Below are positions 43,766-57,143 of a stretch of 64,000 nt of DNA, piece after piece. Numbering within the stretch: the first letter of the stretch is position 1; every line of letters begins with the position of its first letter. Position numbers and translations under genes: made by a program. Location: positions 36,375,772 through 36,439,771 of the forward strand of contig CM072512.1 of assembly GCA_036898135.1 (NCBI GenBank), in the 5' to 3' direction. This stretch comes from Oncomelania hupensis (Eukaryota; Mollusca; Gastropoda; Littorinimorpha; Pomatiopsidae). The notes below the pieces were generated by a model that had not been told where the DNA came from, did no database searches, and saw nothing but the letters and a program-made list of their open reading frames with translations.

Positions 43766-44325
43766 TAAAATTCTACAACAATTTGTTGATCAGATATTTA
43801 CTAATAGCCGTGGCAACGTCAACTATTACATGATGATGTAATATAGAATCTAATGGTTTTTCGTTGTCAGTCACTATTTGTTTTTCTTTGTATGTATTAA
43901 GCAGCACAGGACAATGTCGTACAATGTGTTCCACACATAATCTTTGCGAGCAAACACACAAAATATTCTTAGAAAACTTGGTATTCCACGAATTCACCCT
44001 CAGTTGGTGAATAGTCCTACCTATGTGTCTTGAACAAAGAAAGTCTGGAGCTCTAAAACTAAAAGCTGAACGCATGTAATTTTCAATTACACAGATTTCA
44101 TTTCATGAGCAGAGAACTCGAGTTCAGGATGCTGAAATATGCTATTAATTTTCTGTGCTCCGTCCTTGGCCAGAATGTCTACTTTTTCGTTCCAGAAGAG
44201 ACCACCGTGGGATGGAACCCAACAAAAATAGACATCAGTTCCTCTTGTCCGCAAATATGAATTACTGCTCTAAACTCGTTTTGAACTGAATCTAACAATG
44301 GGCTTAGCCGATTTTAACATTGTAA
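43766..44325 (-). pseudogene. LINE fragment with RNase H end, copy 2
   Basis: Same as 11705-12265. A single-base difference keeps the C-terminal ORF open further upstream (APDFLCSRHIGRTIHQLRVN). The RNase H signature WVPSH...NEKVDILA is at about 44160-44235. Confidence 0.75.
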
Positions 44326-44328
44326 ATT

Positions 44329-44865
44329 ACAATGGTGTTCCTAGGATTAGAGGGCAATAGGACAAAATGTCCTAAATCATAAAACTAATCGGACATCATG
44401 TCCTGACTACATAAAAGCAATAGGACATTCAGATTGTGAAGCGAACCGATTAATGGTGCTTCTTTAGAAGACAGTGACTGAGAATAAATATGAATAAAGT
44501 AAAACAAAAACTCTGTTGTGTAAACAGTTTAAAAATGTATTATTTCTTTAAATGCAATGTTTGACCAGATTATTTTTACGTATATTCTTCCTTTTTCTTC
44601 AAAAACGAGCTAAAAACAGACTGCCCTTTAGCAACACAAAGCTTTTTCTTCGGCGGCATTTTGAGTTTAGTAAGATCGTTGCAGAGGAAGTATGGTGTCG
44701 GTTATTTTCCTTTCAAAAGTGTCGAGTCTAGTCATAGTACTATCGGACAATGACCGCTAATTTCGTAATAGAATCGGACATTTGACGGGACACAGGTTTT
44801 TGCATTCGGTCATTTTCCAAACGAATCGGACCATGACCGATGTCCGAGGCCTCGGGACATCACTA
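44329..44865. mobile_element. hAT-like non-autonomous element, copy 2
   Basis: Same as 12268-12802. The left terminus differs (ACAATGGTGTTCC instead of CAGTGGTGTTCC). Confidence 0.45.
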
Positions 44866-45252
44866 AAATTTGTTCTTCTTACAGATAATTGAGATCATGG
44901 TCTATCATTCTGTTTCCCTTTTGTTTTGTTAGGGTAAAGCCGAGTCACAGCACCGCAAAGAAAAGTAATATCTTTGCAAATGCGTAATTTTCGGCTATGT
45001 GTGTGAATGTCTGGAAACACATTGAATGTCTTGCCATCTTGATTTTACTTTGCGGACACTTTCACTAACTGCCAAGCATGTTCAATCATTCATATTTGTA
45101 CTTTCTCAGAGGTCAGGGTCGTTGTGCTTACCATTTTCTATAGACGTTTTGTGCTGTAAGCCAATTTTGAAAATGTTCGTCTTACAGATAAATAGTTCAG
45201 ATGAGGGCCTATCATTTCATGTTTTACCTCGTGTTTCCTTAGGGTAAAACCC

Positions 45253-45428
45253 ATGCATTTACAAAAGTGTTAATTTTCATGGCAGTGGTGTGACTGCACA
45301 TTTACAAAAGTGTTAATTTTCATGGCAGTGGTGCGACTGCACATTTACAAAAGTGTTAATTTTCATGGCAGTGGTGTGACTGCACTGTGGTCACACCACT
45401 GCCATGAAAATTAACACTTTTGTAAATG
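45253..45428. repeat. 43-bp array with inverted unit, copy 2 (3 units)
   Basis: Three direct units (all of the CAGTGG variant) followed by a 9-base spacer and one inverted unit. Compare 13 units in copy 1. Confidence 0.93.
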
Positions 45429-45469
45429 CGTATTTCTTTCGGGTATGTGGGTGATAGGTAAGACTGCTG

Positions 45470-45935
45470 CGCTCCCTTGTCATCTCCATCTTCCTATACG
45501 CTTGCGAGAAATTGGACCCTCACTGCAGATCTACAACGAAGAATACAAAGCATGGAGATGAGGTGCTACAGAAGACTTCTGGGCATTTCCTATACCCAGC
45601 ACCTCACCAACGACGACGTCCGACAGACCATCACACAAGCCATTGGACAACACGATGACCTGCTCACAGTGGTGAAGAAACGGAAACTCCGATGGTATGG
45701 CCACGTCACCAGGTCATCAGGCCTTGCAAAGACATCCTGCAAGGCACAGTGCAAGAAGGTAGAAGAAGAGGGAGACCGAAAAAGAGGTGGGAGGACAACA
45801 TTCGAGAATAAGCTGGCTTGACGAGTGAAGCCATCAGGGCTGCTGAGGACAGAGAAAGATGGAGTATGCTGGTTAAACGATCATCTGTGGTGCTTCAACA
45901 ACCTCCGAGTTACGGGATAGGATAGGATAGGATAG
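45470..45935 (+). pseudogene. LINE 3' fragment, copy 2 (empty site for the solo LTR)
   Basis: Uninterrupted version of 21417-22600. It encodes IQSMEMRCYRRLLGISYTQH, NDDVRQTITQAIG and KKRKLRWYGHVTRSSGL in one frame over about 114 residues, then the 3' end with GATAG repeats. Confidence 0.85.
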
Positions 45936-47325
45936 GTGTGATCTGAATGGTTTGCCATCATATTTTAGTTTAATTTAATTTTAACTGTACAATCTCACAA
46001 GTTCGCATCACCACAATATAGCAGCCATCGGAAGAGCACAGATTTCAAAACCTTCACAACACGTCTGCCACCAGGTTAAACTTAAAGTGCCATCTAAATA
46101 CCTTCGGGACAATGGTTAATCTTAGTTTCAACACGGCGACCTTTGGCAGGATTACACCCTGTATGAACGATCATGCATTAATTGGCAGCCTTTAACTGGC
46201 TACAAAATGGGATGATCACACATCATTAAAAGATGAACGACGCTTTCAATGCTAGGACATATAGTGTTGAAGAAAGAGAGAACACTATAATTATGAACGC
46301 GTAGCATTGTAGTGCGAAACTAATGTTCTGACCCCTTAATTTTGCCTTCAAAGTGCACTGACCTAATTTTCGATCGCGGCCTCTTCTTTCGTCGTGTGTA
46401 CGCTTATCCGAGATGTTTTACCTCAATAGTGGTATTTAAAATACCCCTTCTCTGATCACACTCAAAACGTGGGGAAAAAGAGCTCAGGCTCACTTTAAGT
46501 GTGGAATGGACGGGACTGAGTGTAGGACGCAGAAAGTGAGGAATTAATTGATATTTTCACTTTGAGTGACAAATCATTTCTTTGGTGATCTTGAATTGCG
46601 CCTCGACCTCGCGTTTTTTCAGGTTATTATTTCCAGACTTAGGTCGGAGTGTTTGTTCATTCTACGTTTGTTTAATTTCACCCCCCCCCCTCCTCCCCCT
46701 ACTTTTCATCCACCTCCTACTTCTTCTCTTCCCCAGGTAATAAAGAAGGAATAAAAAGCATTTATAAGAGAAAGAGAGAGAGAGCGAGAGAGAGAGAGAG
46801 GATAAATGAGAGAGAGACAGATAGGCTGAGACAAATAGAACAAGAAAGAGACAGAGAACATCAAAATCATCATCAATGATAAATAACTAAATAAATAACG
46901 GTCATGACAGAACCCTTTTCGCCCAAAGCACGCATATACGCCATGGGCAACCGAGCCATTCTTTGTCATTAACAAACCAACCAGCCTCCAGTAGCTGGTA
47001 GCAGCACTCGCAAACACTTTCGAATGTTTCACGTGTCTTTATTAAAAGTGGTGCGACTTATCAATTGCTGGAGGTCCTTGCTGTGATTGTTTCTGTGAGA
47101 CTCATGATTCTGTGATTGTTATTAGGACGCTGACTTTATTGGGGCCGCTTTGCTAGGCAATCGCAATGGCGTTATCAGGGAGCCCAACGTTTTCTTAAAC
47201 TGCTTACACGCCCAACGGAGACTTTTCAGCGCAATAATAGGATTGATTAGATTTTTCTCGAATGATATTGTCTCTTGTAAGAGTTGAAAAATGTGAGGTC
47301 AGACTCTCCTCAACGAGTCGACACA

Positions 47326-47550
47326 CTATGGCAGGCGGATAGGGTCAATTGATCGATACAAAGCATCGATGCAAAGTATCGATACTTTTTTTAGAAAAGT
47401 ATCGATACTTTTTAGAAAAGTATCGATACTTTCTAAACAGTATCGATACTTTGTATCGATTCCTATCCTTATTAGGAAAAGGATCCATACTTTGTAGAAA
47501 AGTATCGATACTTTGTATCGATCAATATTGGCCCTTTCCGCCAGCCATAG
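47326..47550. mobile_element. 225-bp MITE with GTATCGATAC palindromes, copy 2 only
   Basis: Terminal inverted repeats CTATGGCAGGCGGATAGGG and (inverted) CTATGGCTGGCGGAAAGGG, 17 of 19 matching. The interior holds five or more GTATCGATAC palindromes joined by TTTTTAGAAAA-type spacers, so either strand can fold into several hairpins. Flanks are ACAC/ACACCC. The copy 1 site reads ACACGACAC. No coding capacity. Confidence 0.8.
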
Positions 47551-48183
47551 ACACCCACAGTCCAGAGCTTTAAACAATCAGCTGACCTGGTCGCACTATA
47601 TTTACGGTTTACCCTAGATATGAGCTGTGCGCAGACCTTAATCCGGAAATCAATCAAAACGAAAATCAACCAACCAACAAATCCACCAAATCCACAATCC
47701 ACCATCCAATTCACCAGTCAATAAATCAACCAAAATGAATCAATCCACCAAACAACCAAGCGGTTAGAACTTCAAGCAATGTGAACAACTAAGATCGTTG
47801 AGTCGTGTTTCAGTGATGTTTACTTTACGTATTTCCTGTTAAGCAAGATACGGCTGAATAGAACCTGTGACTATGTTACCTTCGTACTTTTCTGGCTGAA
47901 TGACTCGTTGAATGACAACTAACAACTAAACAAACGAAACGCGCTGCCTGGCGGTAGCTGGTTAACATAGACTTGCAGTTAACAGGCGGTTGATAACAAC
48001 TGGCTGTTTTCAGCCCACGCATTTGTTCTTGGTGCACTTTCTTCGTTTGCAGCACACTTGGAAGTTATTGCAATGAAGCCCATAACCGCTACATGATCCA
48101 GTCACAACCCAAAACTGAAAGCCCAACATAATTAAAATGAATAATGCTGTTTCTACTGATGTTGCTTCTGTTACTGATGAGAT

Positions 48184-48185
<2 letters not shown>

Positions 48186-48264
<79 letters not shown>
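48186..48264. repeat. (GATGAT)n microsatellite, copy 2
   Basis: About 79 bp of pure GAT repeat. Confidence 0.95.
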
Positions 48265-48265
<1 letters not shown>

Positions 48266-48406
48266 CCAAAGAACTATTCTACAAAATAAGCTTAAGGATG
48301 GTGAAAATGATGATCATACAAATGTTATTCACGACGATGATGATGATGAACCACCTCAACTATGAACACCATCATTACTAGTGCAGTTACGACCTTCAAC
48401 GAACAG

Positions 48407-49408
48407 GGGTGGTATTCATGACCGTTGGTTAAGGCTTAACCAATGTTGGTAAAATTAACGACGTTGGTTAAGCTGGAAATTTTAAATTCATGAGGCCTTA
48501 GCAGAGTTAACGACGGTTGCTAACCATGGTTATTTTAACGGAGGGGGGACCACCCGATAACCAATGGAACACTGGTTAAAAATGGCGGCCATCGTTTGGT
48601 GGCAACTTCGACAGAGCCGAGCTCCGAGGAGAGAGAGAGTATTTCGGGAAACAGAAGTAATCCACTTGACAAATTTGATGATGTGGAACTGGTATCAAAA
48701 TTTCGTTTTCGTCGGCATGATATCATCACGTTAACGAACGCGGTAGACAGACTGAAACTGTGTGATCGGCAAGGCGTTTTGTCACCACTTTTACATGTGT
48801 GTCTCACTCTTTGTTTTTATGCCTCTGGCATCTTTAATAATCTGTCATATTAATAAAACGGGTTAATATTATTATTATTAAAATATTGTTGTTGGATTTT
48901 GACTGGTGATGTGTAGGCTTATTGTGTATCTGTATAGTTTATACTCGTAGGGTAATGCAACCCTACGAAATAAAGACAACATTTCAAGTTCCAAACTACC
49001 CAGAAACGGCAGAAATTGACACCTCAGTCTAAAAACAAAATGTAGGCCTAACATTACAAACTACAAAGTGATCAAAAGTGATTTCTCTCCTTTCACCCCA
49101 ACAAAAAGCTCGCTCTCCTTGCTCACTATGATATCCAGCATGCTGTCGGTAGGCTTGCTAATCACGCCACAGCCATTTTTATAGGCCTATTTTGTTGACG
49201 AAAGAAGGAAAACAGCTGCTTGAATTATGCTCCCTTACGGATATTCCCGCACAGCCCAAAAATAGCCTTGGTTACGTACCGATGCGTGGACACTCGCTCA
49301 TGAATAGCGATCTGCTAAACGATGGTTAACGATACCATTGTTGGTTACAAAACCAATGTTGGTAACGTTAACCATCGCCTATAATTTAACGGGTCATGAA
49401 TACCACCC
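48407..49408. mobile_element. Harbinger-like DNA transposon, truncated, copy 2 only
   Basis: 1002 bp with perfect 17-bp terminal inverted repeats (GGGTGGTATTCATGACC and its complement), flanked by CAG on both sides (48404-48406, 49409-49411). A 3-bp CWG target duplication is typical of animal Harbinger elements. Sub-terminal TTGGTTA motifs are repeated in both orientations. It carries an N-terminal transposase-like fragment (48596-48853) but not the catalytic DDE region. Copy 1 has the empty site near 24880. Confidence 0.85.
48596..48853 (+). pseudogene. N-terminal fragment of a Harbinger-type transposase
   Basis: 85 codons including LDKFDDVELVSKFRF and LLHVCLTLCFYASGIF, resembling the early part of HARBI1-like nucleases (an F-R-F helix, then a PLLxVxxTLxFxATGxF-like segment). 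The ORF then stops and the nuclease domain with the DDE triad is absent. It may be an exon of a former transposase gene or a remnant. The product could not catalyse transposition. Confidence 0.7.
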
Positions 49409-49845
49409 CAGAACGACCGACACCATTAACAGAACAGACCGTGATTTTATTGTAAAGATTTCCAAAGGTGTGTCAGTGTCTGGTAATACTTTTGAATGGC
49501 CTGTCACCTTACTATTCCATGGATTGTCTTTGTTTTTAAATACGACACAATTTACTGTTTAATTATATTATTATAGATGTGTATTGTGTGGTGATAGTCA
49601 CCCATCAACCATGCAGGCGAAATTCGGGTTGACGTCTCCGAACGACAGACACAAAGCAGTGCAATATAAGTCGGATGAGAGTATAAACCTAGGTCTAGGA
49701 CCGAGCGCCAGACTTACAAGGTCCGTGAAACGTAATGCGTGCGTGCACAGACTAGATCTCGATTTATACACCCATCGGAAAGAGTACCAACACTGCGCTC
49801 AGTGGCATCATGGTCAGATTATCGGCAAGTTAGACTTTCACCTTG

Positions 49846-50088
49846 TATTGTATTGTATTGTATTGTATTGTATTGTATTGTATTGTATTGTATTGTATTG
49901 TATTGTGCAATTTACCCCCGACACGAAAGGACTCTGAGGAGAAAACTGAATGATGATCTGCTGTAGCACCATTGTCGCCAACACAAGGTACAGCAGTCTT
50001 GAAGTTTGCATCGTTACCTTATGTGATAAGATTTTTTTTAATACAGTAGCAGCAACAGCAGTAGTAGTAATAGTAGAAGCAGTAGCAA

Positions 50089-50150
<62 letters not shown>
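49846..50150. repeat. copy 2 of (TTGTA)n (49846-49907) and (TAG)n (50045-50150)
   Basis: Same two tracts as 25316-25633 with different unit numbers. Confidence 0.9.
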
Positions 50151-51360
50151 CTTTACTAATAAGATTAAGAAGAAGTAGATGAAAAAAATTAAAGAAGCTG
50201 TTATTATCAAGGAATATAGACAACTCAATTGATTTTAATTCATCATAATAATTGTATTTACTCTCTATTAATTAAAATTACATTAATTAAAGCTCACATT
50301 ATCACAGATAAACATACAAACGCAGATCATGTCTAACAATAAACTAAGGGAAAAAACCGCATTACATAAAACTAATTACTACTGTAGCTTATCTGTTGCT
50401 GATGTGTATATCACTCGAGCAATATAGTATATTATCGGACTATATAACCGATTGGTAAAATGGATTTGGAATACCTTCATGAACATTTCCTCAATTATAT
50501 AATTGAAATACCGCCCAGGACATTCAAACAAAATATGTTCCGAAATATAGACTAGCTGCGTTATTAAGGCCAGGCCACATAATTATGTAGACAAATCAAT
50601 GACAGTCTGTGTCAAAAGACCACCAATGCATAAAGGGTTAATGTTAAAAAATATAGCTTTAGTATTGTTCTTAATCTACCAGTCAAACCATACAGAATTG
50701 GAGGTAACACTCACCAAAAGATTATGAAATTACCGCTTTACTCTTTCAGCATTAGTTATAGCCTACATGCATCTGACGCTGCTTTACTTTACTGAAAACA
50801 AAGTCATTTGGTAGGCCACATCTGGAAGATCACGTGACCAGCTTATGGGCGTTTCTTCAACTTGACAGACATACACACAGAAAATATCAGAGACTAATGG
50901 GGTTATAATTTCAACACGACGACCTTTGGTTGAATGACACACTGTTCGAACGATCAGGCATTGGAAGCCTTTCAATGGCTATGCAATGGGATGATCACAG
51001 ACAACTTCCAATGCTGTGAAGCATAGTTCAAGGAAGACAAAACCCTCAAAGGTGTAGCGAAAACGTTGGCAGGCTGCGACGATGGAGTGGTTGTTTAAAA
51101 ATGAAAATAAAAAGATAAAATCAGCATGATTACTTCACTCAATTTGGATTATTTTTGTTTGTTTGTTTTTTAAGACATAGGTAACATCTTAAAGCAGACC
51201 AATTTTGAATCACATCCCTCCTGTAGTTTGGGAGAAAATGTGATATAAAAACAACAACAAACCTATCCAAGGTGTCTTGTGTCTTAATTACAATTGGTGC
51301 GACTTATTTATTGCTTTAGGTACTGCGGAGTCTCTCGCTATCGTGATCAATTATCATTGT

Positions 51361-52108
51361 ATATCAATAGCCGATTCAGCGCCGATGTTTTAATCTTGAT
51401 ATGTGTCACTCTAATTAGTTTATCCACGCAGCCTGTTCACTCAGCAACAAGACAGGAGTAGTCGTATTGAGTTTTCCAACTATATTCAGCAAACACTGAA
51501 AACTGCATACAAGGTCGTTTTCCGAAAATCACTTCAAAATTCACTTTCCGGAGGTAGTCAGTGCATTATTTATATAGTCTTTTAACAATCTAGAGAAGCT
51601 TCGAACATTCCAGAATGACGCAATAACACCCAATCAAAATAAAACTCGTCACTGCCACTATGCGCTGTCTAACGTCATGGAACATTCCACAGTTTACAAT
51701 GTATCGCCAGATAGATCTGGAAACTTCGATCGATAATAAACAAGTAATTCCTGAAAATTTTCAACGATACTTCAACAATATCGATCAATGAAAACCATCA
51801 ACATTATAGGCACAGCGACTCAATCAAAGCCTTTTAGATTTTGAGGTTAGGTCAGCCAGACTAGCTATAAATAGCGTCGCCGATGCTTCCTTTCACTGGA
51901 AGGGAGGGTGCAGGCAAGCTATAAATAGCCCGCAACAAGCAAGATGTGGAGGCACTAAACAGTGCTGCTCACATAGGAATTGAGCTGGTGTGTACGAGGC
52001 TTTTTTCTGGCAACAGCGCAGAATCAAACCAAAGGTAAATACACGCTATCATCGCATGCTTGGCAAAATAGCATATTCGGCACTACTGTGCGCGTCTTAA
52101 TCGTAACA
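51361..52108 (-). mobile_element. degenerate LTR, copy 2
   Basis: Same as 26861-27671 but shorter by about 67 bp between CCTTTCACTGG repeats, which leaves a single CCTTTCACTGGAAGGGAGG. It still has both CTATAAATAGC motifs (near 51864 and 51920). Confidence 0.7.
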
Positions 52109-52294
52109 GTGTATGATACAGTACACTTGTTTTACCTTCGCGATATGTTCCGGCTTAGTTCGGTCGATGCGCAACCAATCAAGTAGAATCTGGTGACCCT
52201 TTGCGCTTGATTGTGGATATGGCCTGTTTACGTGGCGGCTTAACCCAGTCATTGGCGACTTCGCCCATACAAATAGCAAACGAGAGCACCCGCG

Positions 52295-52364
<70 letters not shown>

Positions 52365-52535
52365 TAGGGAGAGAGCTGTTTATTTCAAGTTCATTCAAAT
52401 ACAGCAATAACACATCAAATACAACAGTTCATACTACGTACCTGTACAAACGTAAACGAACAGCACACGTAGGCTATCAGCCATTGGGCATTGAATGGTA
52501 ATTTTTAAAGAGTATAAAATAAGAAGATAATATGC

Positions 52536-52613
<78 letters not shown>

Positions 52614-53089
52614 TTATTTTGTATAGCGCAATTCAAACATAAAATGCTTCACAAAGCGCTTGATCACACGCAGCGACACACAGATACACACGCATAATAA
52701 ATCTATTCTGCATTTAAAAACAAGACAACATGTAAACCTAGTAAAGGTAACAAACCAACAAATAAAAGTATAAAATCAGTCAATCAATCAATAAACTTAT
52801 ATAAAATAAATGAATAATTTCACAGAAAAAATTTAAGAGAGGGACGTTAATACCAAAAGAGGCAGATCAACAATGCCTTATCTAAGATGTAAAGTGTAAA
52901 TGGTGGTGAAATACAGCAGTTTTAAAAGTAGAATAATCGTTGAATAACTAAACATCGTTACAACGTATGACAGGCCAGATGAAGAGAATAAAAGCTTGTG
53001 TAATGGCATTAATCTGGTTTAAAAAGAAAACATATTTGTGATACACATAATAATAGTAACAACACCAATAACAATAATAATAAATAATA

Positions 53090-53180
<91 letters not shown>

Positions 53181-54249
53181 GCAGTTTCTAATTTCATTTA
53201 CAGTGAAAACAAGTTAAGAGGGATCAAATGTCATTTAAAAAAGCAAAACAATTTTAAGACAAGTACACAATAAACAACGACGAACGGTGCTTTCAACGGT
53301 ATGGAAGAATATGTAAGGGAAAACAGAACCTTCATTTGCTGACAGTTTATTCACGTTAGAAAGTAAAGGCTGTTCGCCGTTGATCTTCGCCTGATTGTGT
53401 TGCTATTGTGTTGTTAAGTGTCGGTCAGTTATCTAAGGTTTCTCTTACCTTCAAAAACATCTAGTGCGACAGCTTGTAAGATTTTTTTTTCTATAACTTT
53501 AAGAGCTTCCTTTCTGGGATTGTTTCCCTCTCTCCCCTCCCCTTCTTCTCCCACCCACAACCCTGCATCCCCTTCCCCCCCCCTCCTCCGCCCTTTCCCG
53601 GCTATGCTTTCGTTGTTTCTACAGCCGTTCGTGTGTTTTATTGTTTCTATGTTCCCTAGTGCTGCGGAAAGAAGAATCACCCCCAAGTATCAGAGAATAG
53701 CGTCACCAACATGATGAAGATAGAATGTCTGTCGTCGTTCACATTGAGTACTAAAATCATGAATGGATGTTGTGCTGTATACTTACAATGCAACTGCAAT
53801 ATTTTCAACAACAACAACAACACACACACGGCACGCCCAAGTGGCATCCTGATAAAAACCACGATTTGACACATTTCAGTGCGAAATGGGAATGTCATGT
53901 GAGCTTATATTGCTGCTGCATGTACATTTCTCAGTGTACAGAGGCACCTGTTGACCTAATGTCGCCTTAGTTTAGTTCTCCTTATAGAAGTAAACAGTTT
54001 AGAATATTAATACGAGCAATTCCGAATGCGAAATGCGTATGTGGCTCGATGAATCAAACCTCCATTTCTTTGCTAATGATTTGTTGATTTGACCCGTCGC
54101 TTGTATTATATAGCCCACATTTAATAAAACAACTTTCTTCTTCGTCTTTCTTGATAAAAAAACGTGTTCGACTGTATACTGTACACACCTTTCAGAGATT
54201 AAAATAACTTTTCCTTAAAACACTCGTCTGTAACAGAGAAGGAGAAACG

Positions 54250-54338
<89 letters not shown>

Positions 54339-54383
54339 AAAGAAAGAGAGAGAAAGAAAGAAAGAAAGTAAAAAAGAGGGAAA

Positions 54384-54477
<94 letters not shown>

Positions 54478-54744
54478 AATGGTAAAAGAGTAAGCGCTCC
54501 AAGGGTTCGTTTTTATTTGCATCTTGCCCTCGGGGCTTGTAACAATACCTATTAAATACAACAATTGAATAACATAACATCATAGAACACGTTCATCATG
54601 ACATTAAATAAAATTGTTTGGAAATATTCAAAATAAAATAAATGATGAAGAAATTAAAAGAGAGGGAGATGAGGAAATAAGGAGGAGAGAGACGACGACA
54701 CGAAGGAGAAAGTAAGAACAAAATAAGGAGCACAGTTAGCATAG
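52109..54744. other. copy 2 non-coding interval with microsatellites
   Basis: Matches 27672-30203: (GA)n 52296-52362, (AAT)n 52536-52612, (TAA)n about 53080-53180, (GA)n about 54250-54330 and about 54385-54476. No gene recognised. Confidence 0.7.
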
Positions 54745-55366
54745 ACGGCCGAGGCTTATGTCGCCTCCACACCATATAGTCCACAGTGCGTAACAGAACG
54801 GCCGAGGCTTATGCCGTCTCTCCACTCAATAGTCCACAGTGCGTAACAGAACGGCCGAGGCTTATGTCGCCTCCACACCATATAGTCCACAGAGCGTAAC
54901 AGAACGGCCGAGGCTTATGCCGTCTCTCCACTCAATAGTCCACAGTGCGTAACAGAACGGCCGAGGCTTATGTCGTCTCTCCACCCAATAGTCCACAGAG
55001 CGTAACAGAACGGCCGAGGCTTATGTCGTCTCTCCACCCAATAGTCCACAGTGCGTAACAGAACGGCCGAGGCTTATGTCGTCTCCCCACCCAATAGTCC
55101 ACAGTGCGTAACAGAACGGCCGAGGCTTACGTCGTCTCTCCACCCAATAGTCCACAGTGCGTAACAGAACGGCCGAGGCTTATGTCGTCTCTACACCCAA
55201 TAGTCCACAGAGCGTAACAGAACGGCCGAGGCTTATGTCGTCTCTACACCCAATAGTCCACAGTGCGTAACAGAACGGCCGAGGCTTATGTCGTCTCTAC
55301 ACCCAATAGTCCACAGTGCGTAACAGAGCGGCCGAGGCTTACGTCAACGCTCCACCAGAAGCGATG
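54745..55366. repeat. 53-bp tandem array, 12 units, copy 2
   Basis: Same unit as 30204-30665 with three extra repeats and interspersed GTGCG/GAGCG variants. LTR element B inserted just past the last unit. Confidence 0.93.
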
Positions 55367-55371
55367 TAGAC
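55367..55371. other. target-site duplication of LTR element B
   Basis: TAGAC here is repeated at 63148-63152. Copy 1 has a single TAGAC (GATGTAGACCTCGGCC near 30665), the empty site. Confidence 0.95.
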
Positions 55372-57089
55372 TGTCAAAGCCCCCCCTTACGGTCCTTCGT
55401 TTCTCTTACCATAAAGGGGAACTCTGAGCACTGTATGCAACCATACGTGAACAACGGATGAATAGATAGAGACAAGTATTACGTTGGCAAAATAAAACAA
55501 CAATTTATTCACATGAACATAACATGGAGTCGTAAATGAATAACTAAAATTTATAAAGGTGATAAAATCAAACGACAGAATGAAATGTTCTTTGTTTTAA
55601 ATAAATTAAATGGTTCTACACAGTATTCTCGTTCAGTCTCTTTGTTTTCCTTTTCTACTGTTCACTCATTGTTCGCACACAACCTATGCACTGTTTACAA
55701 ATTTGTTGCTACTACTGTTATAACGATTTCAGTTCACAAGTCCCGTTTTACAAATACATATCACACTCCTGTGATCAAACCTTTGCAATACGAAATTGCA
55801 TAATAACAAAAACGTCCCGAAGACACTAGAGCATGAACTCGCTCAACGCAGGAGTGAAATGTATATATGTCCCGGGAACACAGTAGGCAAATAAACTAAA
55901 AAATTGTCAATGCACTAGATGTAATCGATAAGTGCATACACCTCGAATGTCACTGGGACTGTAGCTGCTACGATTAGATGCATCCGCCGTGGTCATCCAA
56001 TATTTCAAAGTCTGTGGTGAAGAAGCGAAGGCAAAAGGTTCACTGGCAAAAAGTCTATTATAATACAATCGGTGAAAAGTGATGGTAAACCCAAAAACAA
56101 AGTCGAAGTTAAAGTTGAAGTTGAAGGTAAAATCGAAGTTGAAGATGAAACCAAAGGCAAAAAGCGAAAGGTACACTGCAACATAACCCATACAAAAATC
56201 TTCTAAGAATTTGAGTAACAATTTATACATGCTTCCTGATGCAATTGAAAACTCAACCATTTTCCTTAATAATAATAATCGCTAACTCTTGTATTGTAAC
56301 AATCACAAATGTAAATCTAACGCATGTATGAATGAATGACTGCAACCTTGAATGTGTTGTATGCTTGGAAGAATAATGATTGTACTAAATATGGTATCAC
56401 TTATTCGAGTATAATACTTCCCCATAATATTTTAGCCCCACAACATAATGATAACCAACAATGACACGACAAAATACGGACCACAGAAATAAATGACAAC
56501 AAAGAGACACCCGACTAGCCAGTGAAAACACCCAAGTCCACACTTACTCAACTACCCGTGGATACGGTGATGCGGCTAAGGTCGGATACGTCTCTTCATC
56601 CGCAGCATTCCTTTTGGTACAGGTAGGTCAACGGTCAGGTCTACTAGTCGTCTCGATCTTCATTGACTAAAACAAACAGTCGAACTTGCACCAGTTTCAA
56701 GGTCGAACTCTTTCTCCCTCATCGTTCTCAAACGACTTCTGGTGAAAACTCAAGTTCTTGTCGTAGGGCACCGCTACGTGAGGATATCACGTACGTATTT
56801 CCTTAAGCGTACAGTTGACGGATAAAGGATTAGCAGGGACGAAAAACGATTCAACACACTCTCCTAGATTCACTGTTCCTGAGACCTCCATGTAACGACC
56901 AAAATACCTGTCTTCTTTCTCTTTCGTCATTTCCTCTTTTCTACCACAATAAGTTACGTCACACTTTTCATTTACTTTTGTCCCGGCTTATTCAAAGGCA
57001 CACAAAACGATGATTCATAGGCACTTGCGAGAAGACCACCTATCTACAACACAACAATATAAAGTTCAAACTGAGTGTGGGTCGTGACA
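55372..57089 (-). repeat. 3' LTR of element B
   Basis: 1718 bp; the same sequence recurs 6058 bp downstream as the other LTR. On the minus strand, a TATA-like TATATA is at about 55862-55868 and AATAAA at 55504-55509. The Phe/Asn-rich ORF inside comes from a short GAAGTT-type repeat and is not considered coding. Confidence 0.95.
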
Positions 57090-57104
57090 TACCCCCCCCC
57101 TCAA
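57090..57104 (-). promoter_or_regulatory. polypurine tract of element B
   Basis: On the minus strand GAGGGGGGGGTA lies directly before the 3' LTR. Its shape is very like the GAGTGGGGGG tract of element A. Confidence 0.8.
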
Positions 57105-57143
57105 GACAAAACCTTGGTTTTGTTCAAACTCAAAGTTCACGAC

